A stretch of 63,916 nt of DNA from a virus. Made by a program: the position numbers and the translations under genes. The notes beneath the pieces were generated by a model. That model did no database searches, was not told the DNA's origin, and saw only the letters and a list, made by a program, of their open reading frames with translations. The stretch's first letter is position 1; every line of letters starts with the position of its first letter. The stretch lies in IMG/VR virus record IMGVR_UViG_3300044491_001200, positions 1-63,916 of that record. The stretch is one strand, 5' to 3'. Positions 7,987-17,302 of the stretch are shown in pieces.

Positions 7987-8781
7987 ATGGATTACTATGA
8001 AACATTAGGTGTGAATCACACAACCACACCGGATGAAGTTAAAAAAGCATATCGCAAACTTGCAAGTAAGCATCACCCTGACAAGGGAGGTGACCCAGAA
8101 CAGTTTAAAAAGATACAAGAAGCATATGAAACACTAAGTGATCCTCAAAAGAAACATCAATACGATAATCCAGATCCATTTGCTAACATGGGTGGTAATC
8201 CGTTTCAACAAGGTGGTAATCCGTTTGGTGATATATTTGGAGACATATTTGGACATAGGCGACAAGCAAGAAACCCAGATGCAGTTGTAGATATACATAT
8301 TGAATTAGAGCAAGCCTATACAGGCACAGAACAAATTATAAGAACAGAACTAGGACAGTTCAAACTTATTATACCAGCCGGTACTGAGTCAGGTACTAAA
8401 TTTGTTATGCATGGTAAAGGCCCTATGAACTATGATAACTTGCCAGCAGGAGATTTAATTTGTAGAGTACATGTGCATAATAGAGATAATAATTGGAATG
8501 TCGTAGGTCAAGATTTAATAGTTAGAATACAAGTAGATTATTTTGAAGCAATGCTTGGAAGTAGTATAAGGTTTTTGCATGTTGATGGTAAACAACTTGA
8601 AGTTAAAGTACCTAAACATACATCACCTGGTAGTAGGTTAAGACTCAGTGGCAAGGGTATGCCTAATCCAAAACGTGCTGGTACATATGGTAATTTATTT
8701 GTACTAGTAGAAGTAACAGCACCTAATTTAACTGATGAACAGTTACGAAAATTAGAGCAATTTAAAGACAAGGAATTGTAA
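7987..8781 (+). CDS. DnaJ-like (CbpA-type) co-chaperone
   Basis: 264 residues. J domain at residues 1-65 with the HPD motif (KHHPDKGG), a Gly/Phe-rich linker (about 68-92) and two C-terminal substrate-binding beta domains; no cysteine-rich zinc domain, hence CbpA type. It would stimulate host DnaK. I choose ATG 7987 over ATG 7981 because 7981 directly abuts the -10 box. It is followed after 8 nt by a ClpA-like ATPase, suggesting a phage proteostasis module. Confidence 0.93.
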   Translation: MDYYETLGVNHTTTPDEVKKAYRKLASKHHPDKGGDPEQFKKIQEAYETLSDPQKKHQYDNPDPFANMGGNPFQQGGNPFGDIFGDIFGHRRQARNPDAVVDIHIELEQAYTGTEQIIRTELGQFKLIIPAGTESGTKFVMHGKGPMNYDNLPAGDLICRVHVHNRDNNWNVVGQDLIVRIQVDYFEAMLGSSIRFLHVDGKQLEVKVPKHTSPGSRLRLSGKGMPNPKRAGTYGNLFVLVEVTAPNLTDEQLRKLEQFKDKEL

Positions 8782-8784
8782 ATA
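8777..8784 (+). promoter_or_regulatory. possible late promoter TGTAAATA, leaderless
   Basis: Late-like element ending exactly 5 nt before the ATG at 8790; the downstream bases GTAGTATG are identical to those at the 11603 late element. One mismatch to GATAAATA. Confidence 0.45.
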
Positions 8785-8789
8785 GTAGT

Positions 8790-10970
8790 ATGGCAAACGA
8801 AATAGATAATATTATAACTGGTGCTATAAACTTAGCATCAGAACAGAAACACGAGTACGTTACACTAGAGCATTTAATGTATTGCTTATTAGAAGATGAG
8901 GATGTAGTAGATGTTTTAGAAACAATTGAATGTGATTGGCCAACAGCCAAAGAAGATTTAAAAAATTATTTGCAAGATCCAGAGCAAAACAATCTCATAG
9001 GAGAGAATCCATATGAGGGTAGACCAAAGAAAACTACAAGTGTAGAACGTGTAATGCAACGTGCATTTGCACAGGTTATCTTTAGTGCTAGAGATCAAAT
9101 AAACACACCAGACTTATTTGTCAGTATACTATCTGAAGATGATGCTATGGCAAAATATATTTGTGAATTAAATGGTATCGATAGACTGTCAGTAGTAGAA
9201 GGCTTAACTAAACGTGTATCACAAACTGGTATGCAAGAAGCAGAAGAATTTTTAATTGACTTAAACAAGAAAGCCGCTGAAAGTGAAATAGATCCACTTA
9301 TAGGTAGAGCAGAAGAAGTAAATGATATTGTACATATTCTAGCAAGGCGTAAGAAGAACAATCCAATACTAATTGGTGAACCTGGTACAGGTAAAACTGC
9401 CATTGCAGAAGGACTTGCATTGAAAATAGTGGAGGGTCAAGTACCCAATGCTCTTAAAGATAAAACAGTTTACAGTCTAGATATTGGTGCCTTACTTGCT
9501 GGAACTAGGTATAGAGGAGACTTTGAAGAACGTATTAAAATAGTATTAGAAAGCCTAGAAGAAAGAAACGATGTTATTATGTTCATTGATGAAATACACA
9601 TGATAATGGGTGCCGGAAGTGCTGGAGGTAGTAGTGTAGACGTTGCTAACTTGTTAAAGCCTATACTTGGCAGAGGTAAACTACTTACTATGGGTGCTAC
9701 AACTAACGACGAATATAGCACACACTTTGAAAAAGATAGAGCTCTAATGCGTAGATTCCAACGTGTAGATATTGAACCTACTAACGTTGAGGACACTACA
9801 AAAATTATTATAGGATTAAAACCGTACTTTGAAAAGTTTCATAATGTAAAGTATACAGATGATCTGCTAGAAAAAAGTGTTGACTTAGCAGACAGGTATA
9901 TTAAAAATAAATACTTCCCCGACAAAGCAGTTGATATTATAGACGCCAGTGGTGCAACTGTTAAACTAGCAGGTAGAGAAGAAGTAGTAATCGACGACGT
10001 GTTGAATGTTATTAGTAAGATGAGTAATATAGGCAAAGATGTTATTGATATTGATAGTACTGAAGGATACAGAAGTTTAGACAAGCGAATTAAAACAAAA
10101 GTATTTGGACAGGACGAGGCTGTTGATCAAATAGTAGAAGCAATCTTTGTTGCAAAAGCAGGACTTAGAGAACCTAGTAAGCCAATTGGTAGTTTCTTAT
10201 TAGTAGGCCCAACTGGTACAGGTAAAACAGAAACAGCAAAACAATTAGCACAAGAACTAGAAAGTAAACTAATACGTTTTGATATGAGTGAATATCAAGA
10301 GCGTCATAGTGTAAGTAAACTAATTGGTGCTCCTCCAGGATATGTTGGACATGCTGAAGGTAAACTAGGGCAAGGACAATTACTTGCTGAAGTAGAGCAA
10401 TATCCTAATTGTGTATTGCTACTAGATGAGGTAGAGAAAGCCGCACCAGAAGTATTACAATTATTGCTACAAGTAATGGATGATGGTAGGCTTACAGGTA
10501 GCACAGGCAAGACTGTAGACTTTACAAATGTTGTATTGCTTATGACCAGTAACTTAGGTGCCGCTGATGCTGAAAAACTTAAAATTGGTTTTGGTGATCA
10601 AAAGAAAAAGAACACAGATATCAAAGCAGTGAATACTTTCTTTACTCCAGAGTTTAGAAATAGAATAGATGCTACAATTAAATTTAATAAGTTAGGCACA
10701 GATGTTATTAAGAAAATTGTTAAACGTCTAGAGGATGAACTAAATGTGCAAACTAAATCTAAAGGCATCAAAGTTAAAGTAATGGCTAGTGCTGTAAAAT
10801 ATTTTGTCGAAAAAGGATACAATCCTACAATGGGTGCAAGGCCTCTTAAAAGATTATTTGAGAGTGAACTCAAGAAACCATTAAGTAAGAAAATGTTATT
10901 TGAAGATTTAAAAGATACTAAACTAAGGATAGAGTATAATGACGGCATACAAATTACAACTGCTGAATAA
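8790..10970 (+). CDS. clpA: ClpA-like AAA+ unfoldase
   Basis: 726 residues. N-domain repeats (1-140), first AAA+ module with Walker A GEPGTGKT (about 195-202) and Walker B MFIDEIH (about 262-268), second module with GPTGTGKT (about 471-478) and LLLDEVEK (about 537-544). No coiled-coil middle domain, so it is ClpA rather than ClpB type (E. coli ClpA 758). A KIGFG segment (about 602-606), before FFTPEFRNR, matches the ClpP-docking loop, so it may work with host ClpP. No ClpP gene is in the window. Lies directly after the DnaJ-like gene. Confidence 0.95.
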   Translation: MANEIDNIITGAINLASEQKHEYVTLEHLMYCLLEDEDVVDVLETIECDWPTAKEDLKNYLQDPEQNNLIGENPYEGRPKKTTSVERVMQRAFAQVIFSARDQINTPDLFVSILSEDDAMAKYICELNGIDRLSVVEGLTKRVSQTGMQEAEEFLIDLNKKAAESEIDPLIGRAEEVNDIVHILARRKKNNPILIGEPGTGKTAIAEGLALKIVEGQVPNALKDKTVYSLDIGALLAGTRYRGDFEERIKIVLESLEERNDVIMFIDEIHMIMGAGSAGGSSVDVANLLKPILGRGKLLTMGATTNDEYSTHFEKDRALMRRFQRVDIEPTNVEDTTKIIIGLKPYFEKFHNVKYTDDLLEKSVDLADRYIKNKYFPDKAVDIIDASGATVKLAGREEVVIDDVLNVISKMSNIGKDVIDIDSTEGYRSLDKRIKTKVFGQDEAVDQIVEAIFVAKAGLREPSKPIGSFLLVGPTGTGKTETAKQLAQELESKLIRFDMSEYQERHSVSKLIGAPPGYVGHAEGKLGQGQLLAEVEQYPNCVLLLDEVEKAAPEVLQLLLQVMDDGRLTGSTGKTVDFTNVVLLMTSNLGAADAEKLKIGFGDQKKKNTDIKAVNTFFTPEFRNRIDATIKFNKLGTDVIKKIVKRLEDELNVQTKSKGIKVKVMASAVKYFVEKGYNPTMGARPLKRLFESELKKPLSKKMLFEDLKDTKLRIEYNDGIQITTAE

Positions 10971-11598
10971 AAAAGATTATCCGCAACTAACTCCGTCTGA
11001 TAAAGTATATTATTCTAAATATCCATATAAAGTAAAACTCAAAGATAATATTGTATTTTACGATAGTCAACGTTGGTCTGAGATACTTGATTGGTTTTAT
11101 CCTAATAACACACAACATGCTAGTATTAGATCAGCATTCAGCAGAATAGTATACTTAGATTCTAAAGAATTACTAGATGAGTTTATACATTTCTTTGCAG
11201 ATCAAATTATTACTATTAGTGGTCCTGTTTCAAAAGCACATATTAAAATGCTACAAACAAAAGTAAATAAAACTGCTAGATATCAAGAGTACGAAATCAG
11301 ACAACAAAAATGGTTTAGAGAATACGACACTAAAGTACATTTCTTTCTGCCTTTTTATCAAAACACTAATTATAGTGTTGGAAGTGGATTCAGTAATTAT
11401 CAAACAAGAGCAGAAGAAGTATATAAAGCATTAGAAACAGCAACAAATGTACTAGAAGATTTTAAAGTATATGGTTCTGTGCGTAGAACTAGATTTATAT
11501 ACATGCAAAAAGAAGAATTAGAAGATTTAGAATTGTTTATAAAACTAAAACACCCTGGTATTACATTGCTTAAAACATCTTGTCTGGTAATTAGATGA
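10939..11598 (+). CDS. conserved-type phage protein, unknown
   Basis: 219 residues, basic, rich in Tyr/Phe and mixed alpha/beta. Overlaps the ClpA gene by 32 nt, with AAGGA 11 nt before the ATG. No motif recognised. It may be virion-associated, as it precedes the fibre cluster. Confidence 0.75.
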   Translation: MTAYKLQLLNKKDYPQLTPSDKVYYSKYPYKVKLKDNIVFYDSQRWSEILDWFYPNNTQHASIRSAFSRIVYLDSKELLDEFIHFFADQIITISGPVSKAHIKMLQTKVNKTARYQEYEIRQQKWFREYDTKVHFFLPFYQNTNYSVGSGFSNYQTRAEEVYKALETATNVLEDFKVYGSVRRTRFIYMQKEELEDLELFIKLKHPGITLLKTSCLVIR

Positions 11599-11602
11599 AA
11601 TA

Positions 11603-11610
11603 GATAAATA
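11603..11610 (+). promoter_or_regulatory. late promoter GATAAATA, leaderless
   Basis: Ends 5 nt before the ATG at 11616, so the predicted transcript starts at the start codon. No ribosome binding site is possible in between. Confidence 0.7.
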
Positions 11611-11615
11611 GTAGT

Positions 11616-12029
11616 ATGCCTATAAACAGAAAAAGTATATTAGTACAAAGCGGAACAGGAAGTAATATGAACCTTACTACAGATAAAGTAGAGGGCGACA
11701 GTTACTACGGTTACAGTGATGGATTACATACAATATCAATATCTTATAATGCTTTCAAAGGTAGAATTTATTTTGAAGGCACATTATCTTTAGATCCAAC
11801 AGAATCAGATTGGTTTAAGATACAAGTATTTGGTGGTGTAAGTGCCGCAAGTGGTGGTTACAAACAATTTCCTGCAACAGGTACAGCCGGTAAAGACGGT
11901 GTAGAAGCATACAATGTAACAGGTAACTTTACTTACTTAAGAGTAAAGATGGATCGTAGTTATTTAGGTGATGGAACTACATATGATGCCGATTACGGTG
12001 CTCTCAACTACATTAGACTTTCCGCTTAA
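11616..12029 (+). CDS. small virion structural protein, beta-rich
   Basis: 137 residues, rich in Gly, Ser and Tyr, with a beta-sandwich-like pattern (for example GRIYFEGTLSLDP and FKIQVFGGV). It precedes the large fibre genes and has its own late element. Similar small proteins sit beside fibre genes in marine T4-like phages. Probable fibre-associated or capsid-decoration protein. Confidence 0.65.
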   Translation: MPINRKSILVQSGTGSNMNLTTDKVEGDSYYGYSDGLHTISISYNAFKGRIYFEGTLSLDPTESDWFKIQVFGGVSAASGGYKQFPATGTAGKDGVEAYNVTGNFTYLRVKMDRSYLGDGTTYDADYGALNYIRLSA

Positions 12030-12049
12030 CGCCTAAAATTGAGAAAAGT

Positions 12050-12057
12050 GATAAATA
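12050..12057 (+). promoter_or_regulatory. late promoter GATAAATA
   Basis: 30 nt upstream of the ATG of the collagen-like fibre gene at 12087; GGCAGGA serves as ribosome binding site. Confidence 0.75.
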
Positions 12058-12086
12058 CTGCTATATAGAAGGCAGGATTTAATCAT

Positions 12087-15000
12087 ATGGCAATTAGCTC
12101 AAACGACAACGTAATTTTTGATCTCAGTAATATTCAAGACAATCAGGTCTTGGTTTACGATTCTGCAACTGGAACATTTAAAAACGAAACATCTGCCATT
12201 AGTGCAAACGCATCTGTAACAGGATTAGGTAGAAACATTGGTAGTACAGGTGTTGGACTTTACAAACAAAATGATAGTCAATATTTAGAGTTTTACAAAC
12301 TAGACTCAGGTAGTAACGTAACATTAAGTTTAAATGATAACGTTTTAACAATTGACGCAGTTGTAGGAGTAGGCAACACATCTATTGCGGACGGCAACTC
12401 AAATACAGTAGTTGTTGTAAACGACGGCGGCAACGTCATATCTGGTAGTAATAACTTACAATTCGATGGTACTACACTTTCAGTATTAGGTGCCAACAAT
12501 AATGTATCTATTGCAGATGGAGTTATCACAGCAAGTAATCTTGTAACAACAAATTTCTCAATAGCAGGTGGATTAGCATTTCCTACAGTAGATGGTAATG
12601 CAAATCAAATACTAGCAACAGATGGCAACGGACAACTAACTTTTATAAACAACACAGACATTACTGGTAAACTAGATAGTTTAACATTTAATGCTCACGT
12701 GGCGTCAGCAATAACTTCCGTATCAGACCATGCTCCTGCTATAACAAACCTATACAATTTAGGTAACAGTTCAAACAAATATAGTCAAGTGTTTGCTACA
12801 TACTTTAGAGGTGAAGCAGACGTGGCCACTAATGCAACTAACTTAGGCTCACACCCAGCGGCAAACTATATGTTGGCGGCGAATAGTTATAGTTCAACAG
12901 AAATAGATGCCTTAATAGCCAACGTAGATGTTGCAAATACATCAGGACTAATAAGCAATATTACTGTAACAAATGGTTCAACACCATATAACAGTACTAA
13001 AGTAGACCTCAGAGCAGGTGCTAACATTGTACTTACTACAGATGTAAACGCAGAAACAATTACTATTGATTCAGTTGTGCCACAAGCATTTGCTTTTGGT
13101 AGACTCACAGACGGTAGTAATAGTGTAGTAGCAGACGGAACTTTAGACACTATCACATTCGAAGGTGGTGCTGGTATTGATGTTACTGTAGGCGAATTAG
13201 ACAAGGTTGTTATTACAGCAACAGGTGATGCCGCGGCAAACATCAGTGGTAGTAGTGTTGCAGATCTAAGCGACATAGGCAATATTAGTGGCATAGCAGA
13301 CGGACAAGCATTGATATGGAGTGCGGCTAATAGCAAATTTGAATACGGAAACGTATCAGCAAGTGGTACCACACAAAGTTTAACTTGGGATAGTGCGAAC
13401 AGCAACCTAAGTATAAGTGGTGGAAATACAGTAGACCTAAGTACACTATTAGATGGCAGTGATCAAGCACTAAGTTTATCAGGTAATATAATTACTATTA
13501 GTGGTAGTAACAGCAATGTAGACTTAACAACAGCATTAGGAAACGTAGCAGGTAATTATAGCGACAGTAATGTTGCTAGTTATTTGAGTGCAAATGGTTA
13601 CAGTAATGTAGATGTAGATGCACAAGATTTAAGCATTACTGGAAATGTTATTAGTTTAACAAAACAAAGTGGTAATGTTGATTTAACAGAATTAGTTTAT
13701 GCTAATACAAAAGTACAAGCATATTTAGATGCACAAAGTTATGCCAATACAGCATACGTAGATGCATTAGAAACAAGAATTTTAGGTGGTGCTAATGTAA
13801 ACTTAGACAGTTTAGCCGAAGTGGCAAATGCATTAGCAAACAGCAATACCGAATTAAGTACAGTAGCATTTACAGGTACTTACAGTGATTTAACAGGTAA
13901 GCCTAGTCTAGCATTAAGTGGTAACACTTACTTAACACTAGATAGTGCTAACATTGACCTTAGTAGTGTAGTAGGACAAACAGGAGCTCAGGGACCACAA
14001 GGTGATACTGGTGCTACAGGACCTCAAGGTGCTACAGGACCACAGGGTAATGTAGGACTTCAAGGTGATGGTAATGCCGGTGTAAGTTCAGCAACAGTAA
14101 ACGGTTCAGGTAACTTAGTAATAACATTAAATGACAGCACAACTTTAGATGCTGGTAATGTTAAAGGAGCGGACGGCTTACAGGGCATACAAGGTAATGC
14201 TGGTGTTGGTATAACAAGTACAAGTTTAGTAGGTGGTAATTTAGTTCTTAACTATTCAAATACTTCTACACAAGACGTTGGTAACATACAAGGCCCAACA
14301 GGTGCTCAAGGACCTGCAGGTAGCGACGGAGCAGATGGTGTACAACTTACAGACTTTAGTGTAAGTACAGGAAGTGCAAGTGGAAGTGGCTCATTATCAT
14401 ACGCAAGTGGTACTGGTGTATTTACATTTATACCACCAGATTTAAGTTCATACTTAACAAGTGAAAGCGACAACCAAGACTTAACACTAAGCGGTAATGT
14501 AATTAGCCTAAGTGGACAGTCAGGCAATGTTGACTTAACAACATTATTAGCAAGTAGTGGAGGTGCTGGAGACATCACAGCCGTTACAGCAGGAACAGGT
14601 TTATCAGGTGGTGCCACAACTGGTGATGCTACATTAAACTTAGCAGATACAACAGTTACTCCAGGTACTTATGGTAGCAGTACACAATCAGCAAGAATAA
14701 CAGTCGACCAACAAGGTCGTATTACAGATGTTACAACCCAGGCTATCTCCGGAGGCGGAGGCGGTGGTGGTGGTGCCAGTGTAGAGTATTTCAAATTAAA
14801 CTATACCAGTGGTGGAGCAATTGATACAAGTGTAGGTACAGGTGGTATTTCCAATATTAGTACAAGCATAGGTAACGTTACAGTAAATAATAGTGCGTCA
14901 AACAGTTGTGAAATAGTTGTTGACTTTGGTGGAAATTATAATTTCCCTCCAACAGCAATTATGGCATATGGTTATAGTCAGTCAACAAGTGAATACAACA

Positions 15001-15179
15001 TTAAGCATATGACTCAAAATACAGTGAACACAACATTGAAACTAGATGGTTCAAGTGATCCTCACGGTAATTTTGGGACTGCTAATGTTACAATGAGTTT
15101 GACTAGATCAGAAGTAGGTGCAAGTAGTTCCTTTGGACAATCTTCACATGCTTGGATATACTTTACAATGGGATCGTAA
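12087..15179 (+). CDS. long tail fibre / adhesin with collagen-like repeats
   Basis: 1030 residues. N-terminal region opening FDLSNIQDNQVLVYDSATG (about 11-29), then many Asn/Ser/Gly/Thr-rich beta-helix-like repeats with recurring LSGNxIxLSGxxGNVDLT blocks (about 460-500, 520-550 and 795-830). Gly-x-y collagen-like runs are at about 633-662 and shorter ones at about 694-704 and 737-753. A Gly-only hinge (about 890-897) precedes a compact C-terminal domain ending FTMGS. The architecture fits a trimeric receptor-binding fibre. Late promoter upstream; the structural gene at 15183 follows after 3 nt. Confidence 0.85.
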   Translation: MAISSNDNVIFDLSNIQDNQVLVYDSATGTFKNETSAISANASVTGLGRNIGSTGVGLYKQNDSQYLEFYKLDSGSNVTLSLNDNVLTIDAVVGVGNTSIADGNSNTVVVVNDGGNVISGSNNLQFDGTTLSVLGANNNVSIADGVITASNLVTTNFSIAGGLAFPTVDGNANQILATDGNGQLTFINNTDITGKLDSLTFNAHVASAITSVSDHAPAITNLYNLGNSSNKYSQVFATYFRGEADVATNATNLGSHPAANYMLAANSYSSTEIDALIANVDVANTSGLISNITVTNGSTPYNSTKVDLRAGANIVLTTDVNAETITIDSVVPQAFAFGRLTDGSNSVVADGTLDTITFEGGAGIDVTVGELDKVVITATGDAAANISGSSVADLSDIGNISGIADGQALIWSAANSKFEYGNVSASGTTQSLTWDSANSNLSISGGNTVDLSTLLDGSDQALSLSGNIITISGSNSNVDLTTALGNVAGNYSDSNVASYLSANGYSNVDVDAQDLSITGNVISLTKQSGNVDLTELVYANTKVQAYLDAQSYANTAYVDALETRILGGANVNLDSLAEVANALANSNTELSTVAFTGTYSDLTGKPSLALSGNTYLTLDSANIDLSSVVGQTGAQGPQGDTGATGPQGATGPQGNVGLQGDGNAGVSSATVNGSGNLVITLNDSTTLDAGNVKGADGLQGIQGNAGVGITSTSLVGGNLVLNYSNTSTQDVGNIQGPTGAQGPAGSDGADGVQLTDFSVSTGSASGSGSLSYASGTGVFTFIPPDLSSYLTSESDNQDLTLSGNVISLSGQSGNVDLTTLLASSGGAGDITAVTAGTGLSGGATTGDATLNLADTTVTPGTYGSSTQSARITVDQQGRITDVTTQAISGGGGGGGGASVEYFKLNYTSGGAIDTSVGTGGISNISTSIGNVTVNNSASNSCEIVVDFGGNYNFPPTAIMAYGYSQSTSEYNIKHMTQNTVNTTLKLDGSSDPHGNFGTANVTMSLTRSEVGASSSFGQSSHAWIYFTMGS
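13978..14082 (+). repeat. collagen-like Gly-x-y coding repeat
   Basis: About ten consecutive Gly-x-y triplets (GAQGPQGDTGATGPQG and onward), encoded by related 9-nt units built on GG(T/A)-CCT/GCT-CA(A/G). Shorter runs occur at about 14166-14200 and 14295-14345. Confidence 0.85.
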
Positions 15180-15182
15180 TAG

Positions 15183-17219
15183 ATGGCTGAGTCAATATAT
15201 AATAAAAGTGCAACAAGTACATTAGACATTTACAAACCAGCAAAGGTTTTACAATGTTCGGTGACTAGTGCTACAGGTGAATCATATTGGCCACACAACG
15301 ATGGAGAGGGTGACCCATGGTGGCAGTCCTCAAGTAGTCCTAAGTTTTATCAATACTCAGTAACGTTTACAGTTACAGCACAAAATCACGGTTCACATAA
15401 ATCCAGAGACTCTAGAGAATACAATGGACTAGATGTATCAGTAGGCGATTGGCTTGCTGGTTCTCAGGATGGTAGATGTATGCAGATAGTAAGTGTTAGT
15501 TCAAAGTCTACTACAAGTGTAACATGTATTATAGAAGATGTATTAAGATACAATACATTTAGAAGTGCAACTGGTTCACCAATTTTTAGTACACCAGGTA
15601 CAGCAATCTTATTTACATTAAACGAATCAGGTAAGCCTTTACTAGATCCACTTCCAGCAAGTGTTGTTAGTTCAGACTTCTTCCCTAACGTTACAAGTAG
15701 ATTTGAATACATGAATCCTGCTGAGAACTTTAGATTAGAAAAGACAGCACATGGTTTTGCTCGTGGTGATGTTATTGTAGTAACAGAAAGCGGATCATAT
15801 GAGAAAGCAAATGCAAGTACAATGGCAAGAACAATTGGTGTTGTAAGTGTATCAGGTCCAGGACCAAACCAATTTATGGTCATGCCTCAAAATAGAATAA
15901 TAGATTTCAATCCTAGTCTACCTGGTAACATAGGTGACTACATATACGCCGATACAGATGGTGATTTAACTGCAACTGAGACGGGTAAAGTTGTATTCTT
16001 AAAGATTAAAGATGCAATATCAAGTGACGTAGTAAGTGGTAATGCAAGTGCTGTGGCTAATGCTAACAGCATATTAGAAGTAAATGGTTCTAATGTAACA
16101 TTTACTGGAGGTAATACTACTGTTACAGCACAAGATTTTAATAACCATACAGCAAATACATTTGTAAGTGCAAGTTTAGTTGCAGAACCAGGCACACTTA
16201 CAAGTGTAACTGATACATATAACTACGGTTTATTAGGTGGTTACATACCATTTAGTGGTAATATTGATACAGGTGATGGTAATGTTCTTATAACTGTAAA
16301 CAGCGATGCTAGTGGTAGTGGTTCATATGGTTCTGGTATTGCTGATGCAACTGATATTAAGAATGCCATTGAAGCAGGTAATATTGCTAACTTATCAGTG
16401 AGTGTTTTAGGTAGTGGTGAGATTAGACTAACTGAAGCAAACGGAAATGCAATGACACTATACAATGTATCAGGTGATGCTCAAGGTAATGTCAACATGT
16501 TTGGTCCAAGTAGTGTTACAGGATTACCTTTATCATCTAGTGCAACTACTGGTAACTTCTTAAAACTAATTAGAACAGATGGTGGACCAATTGACTTAGA
16601 AGATCGATACGGTACACCCACAGCAGATTTAGATATCTATAGTGTACACAATGGTCAATTCCCATTAGGACTTTACATTGAACACGGTGTTAGAAGTGGT
16701 GGTGTAACAGTTGTAAATGATATCAGTGCAAGAAACAGTTTAACAGCACAAGGTGGCGACATGGCTTATGTTGTGAACGCAGGTGACAGTGAATGGGGAC
16801 TATTTATATTCGACGGTAGTAACTGGATAGAAGTAGGTAACCAAGATAGTGCGGCCACAGATGCTCAAACAATGAGTTACACATATACTGCTCCAGGCAG
16901 TGGCTTTGGTGGAATAGAAACTATCAATTTAGATAATATATCACCAGGCTGTAGAATTATAGAAGTTGCTGTTGAAGTAACAACAGCCTTAACTAACTAT
17001 TCAGGTGGTACTGCTCCTACTATAGAAGTTGGTACAGCAAGTGACTTAAATGCGTATATGGATGAAGATGCAAGTGACTTAGAATCGATAGGTGTGTACT
17101 CAGCACAACCTAACTATCTTTATCCTTCAACACAAACTACCGACTTGGCTTTGAGGGCTCGTATTAGCCATAGAAGTGCTACTATAGGTGCGTTTACTTT
17201 AACAGTAACTTACGTTTAA
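15183..17219 (+). CDS. large virion structural / fibre-associated protein
   Basis: 678 residues. Globular N-terminus with TGESYWPHNDGEGDPWW (about 32-48), then a region resembling phage structural proteins that carry time-tag-like surface patches (GNIGDYIYADTDGDLT, about 250-265), Ser/Gly/Asn-rich beta repeats and a compact C-terminal domain (about 560-678). Late-type composition, and it lies between two fibre genes. Probably a fibre, baseplate wedge-associated or host-recognition protein. Confidence 0.75.
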   Translation: MAESIYNKSATSTLDIYKPAKVLQCSVTSATGESYWPHNDGEGDPWWQSSSSPKFYQYSVTFTVTAQNHGSHKSRDSREYNGLDVSVGDWLAGSQDGRCMQIVSVSSKSTTSVTCIIEDVLRYNTFRSATGSPIFSTPGTAILFTLNESGKPLLDPLPASVVSSDFFPNVTSRFEYMNPAENFRLEKTAHGFARGDVIVVTESGSYEKANASTMARTIGVVSVSGPGPNQFMVMPQNRIIDFNPSLPGNIGDYIYADTDGDLTATETGKVVFLKIKDAISSDVVSGNASAVANANSILEVNGSNVTFTGGNTTVTAQDFNNHTANTFVSASLVAEPGTLTSVTDTYNYGLLGGYIPFSGNIDTGDGNVLITVNSDASGSGSYGSGIADATDIKNAIEAGNIANLSVSVLGSGEIRLTEANGNAMTLYNVSGDAQGNVNMFGPSSVTGLPLSSSATTGNFLKLIRTDGGPIDLEDRYGTPTADLDIYSVHNGQFPLGLYIEHGVRSGGVTVVNDISARNSLTAQGGDMAYVVNAGDSEWGLFIFDGSNWIEVGNQDSAATDAQTMSYTYTAPGSGFGGIETINLDNISPGCRIIEVAVEVTTALTNYSGGTAPTIEVGTASDLNAYMDEDASDLESIGVYSAQPNYLYPSTQTTDLALRARISHRSATIGAFTLTVTYV

Positions 17220-17230
17220 TACTCATATCT

Positions 17231-17238
17231 GATAAATA
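17231..17238 (+). promoter_or_regulatory. late promoter GATAAATA
   Basis: 65 nt before the ATG at 17303. The predicted start near 17244 places the hairpin at 17246-17269 at the very 5' end of the mRNA. Confidence 0.75.
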
Positions 17239-17245
17239 TACTTAG

Positions 17246-17281
17246 AATTGGACTGTCATTAGTCCAATTTCATGCATGAAA
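17246..17281 (+). promoter_or_regulatory. 5'-terminal hairpin and palindrome in fibre mRNA leader
   Basis: Perfect 9-bp stem AATTGGACT/AGTCCAATT with loop GTCATT (17246-17269), immediately followed by the 14-nt palindrome TTTCATGCATGAAA (17268-17281). It may stabilise the transcript; there is no T-tract, so it is not a terminator. Confidence 0.6.
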
Positions 17282-17302
17282 ATAATCCTATAGGAGTAAC
17301 AA

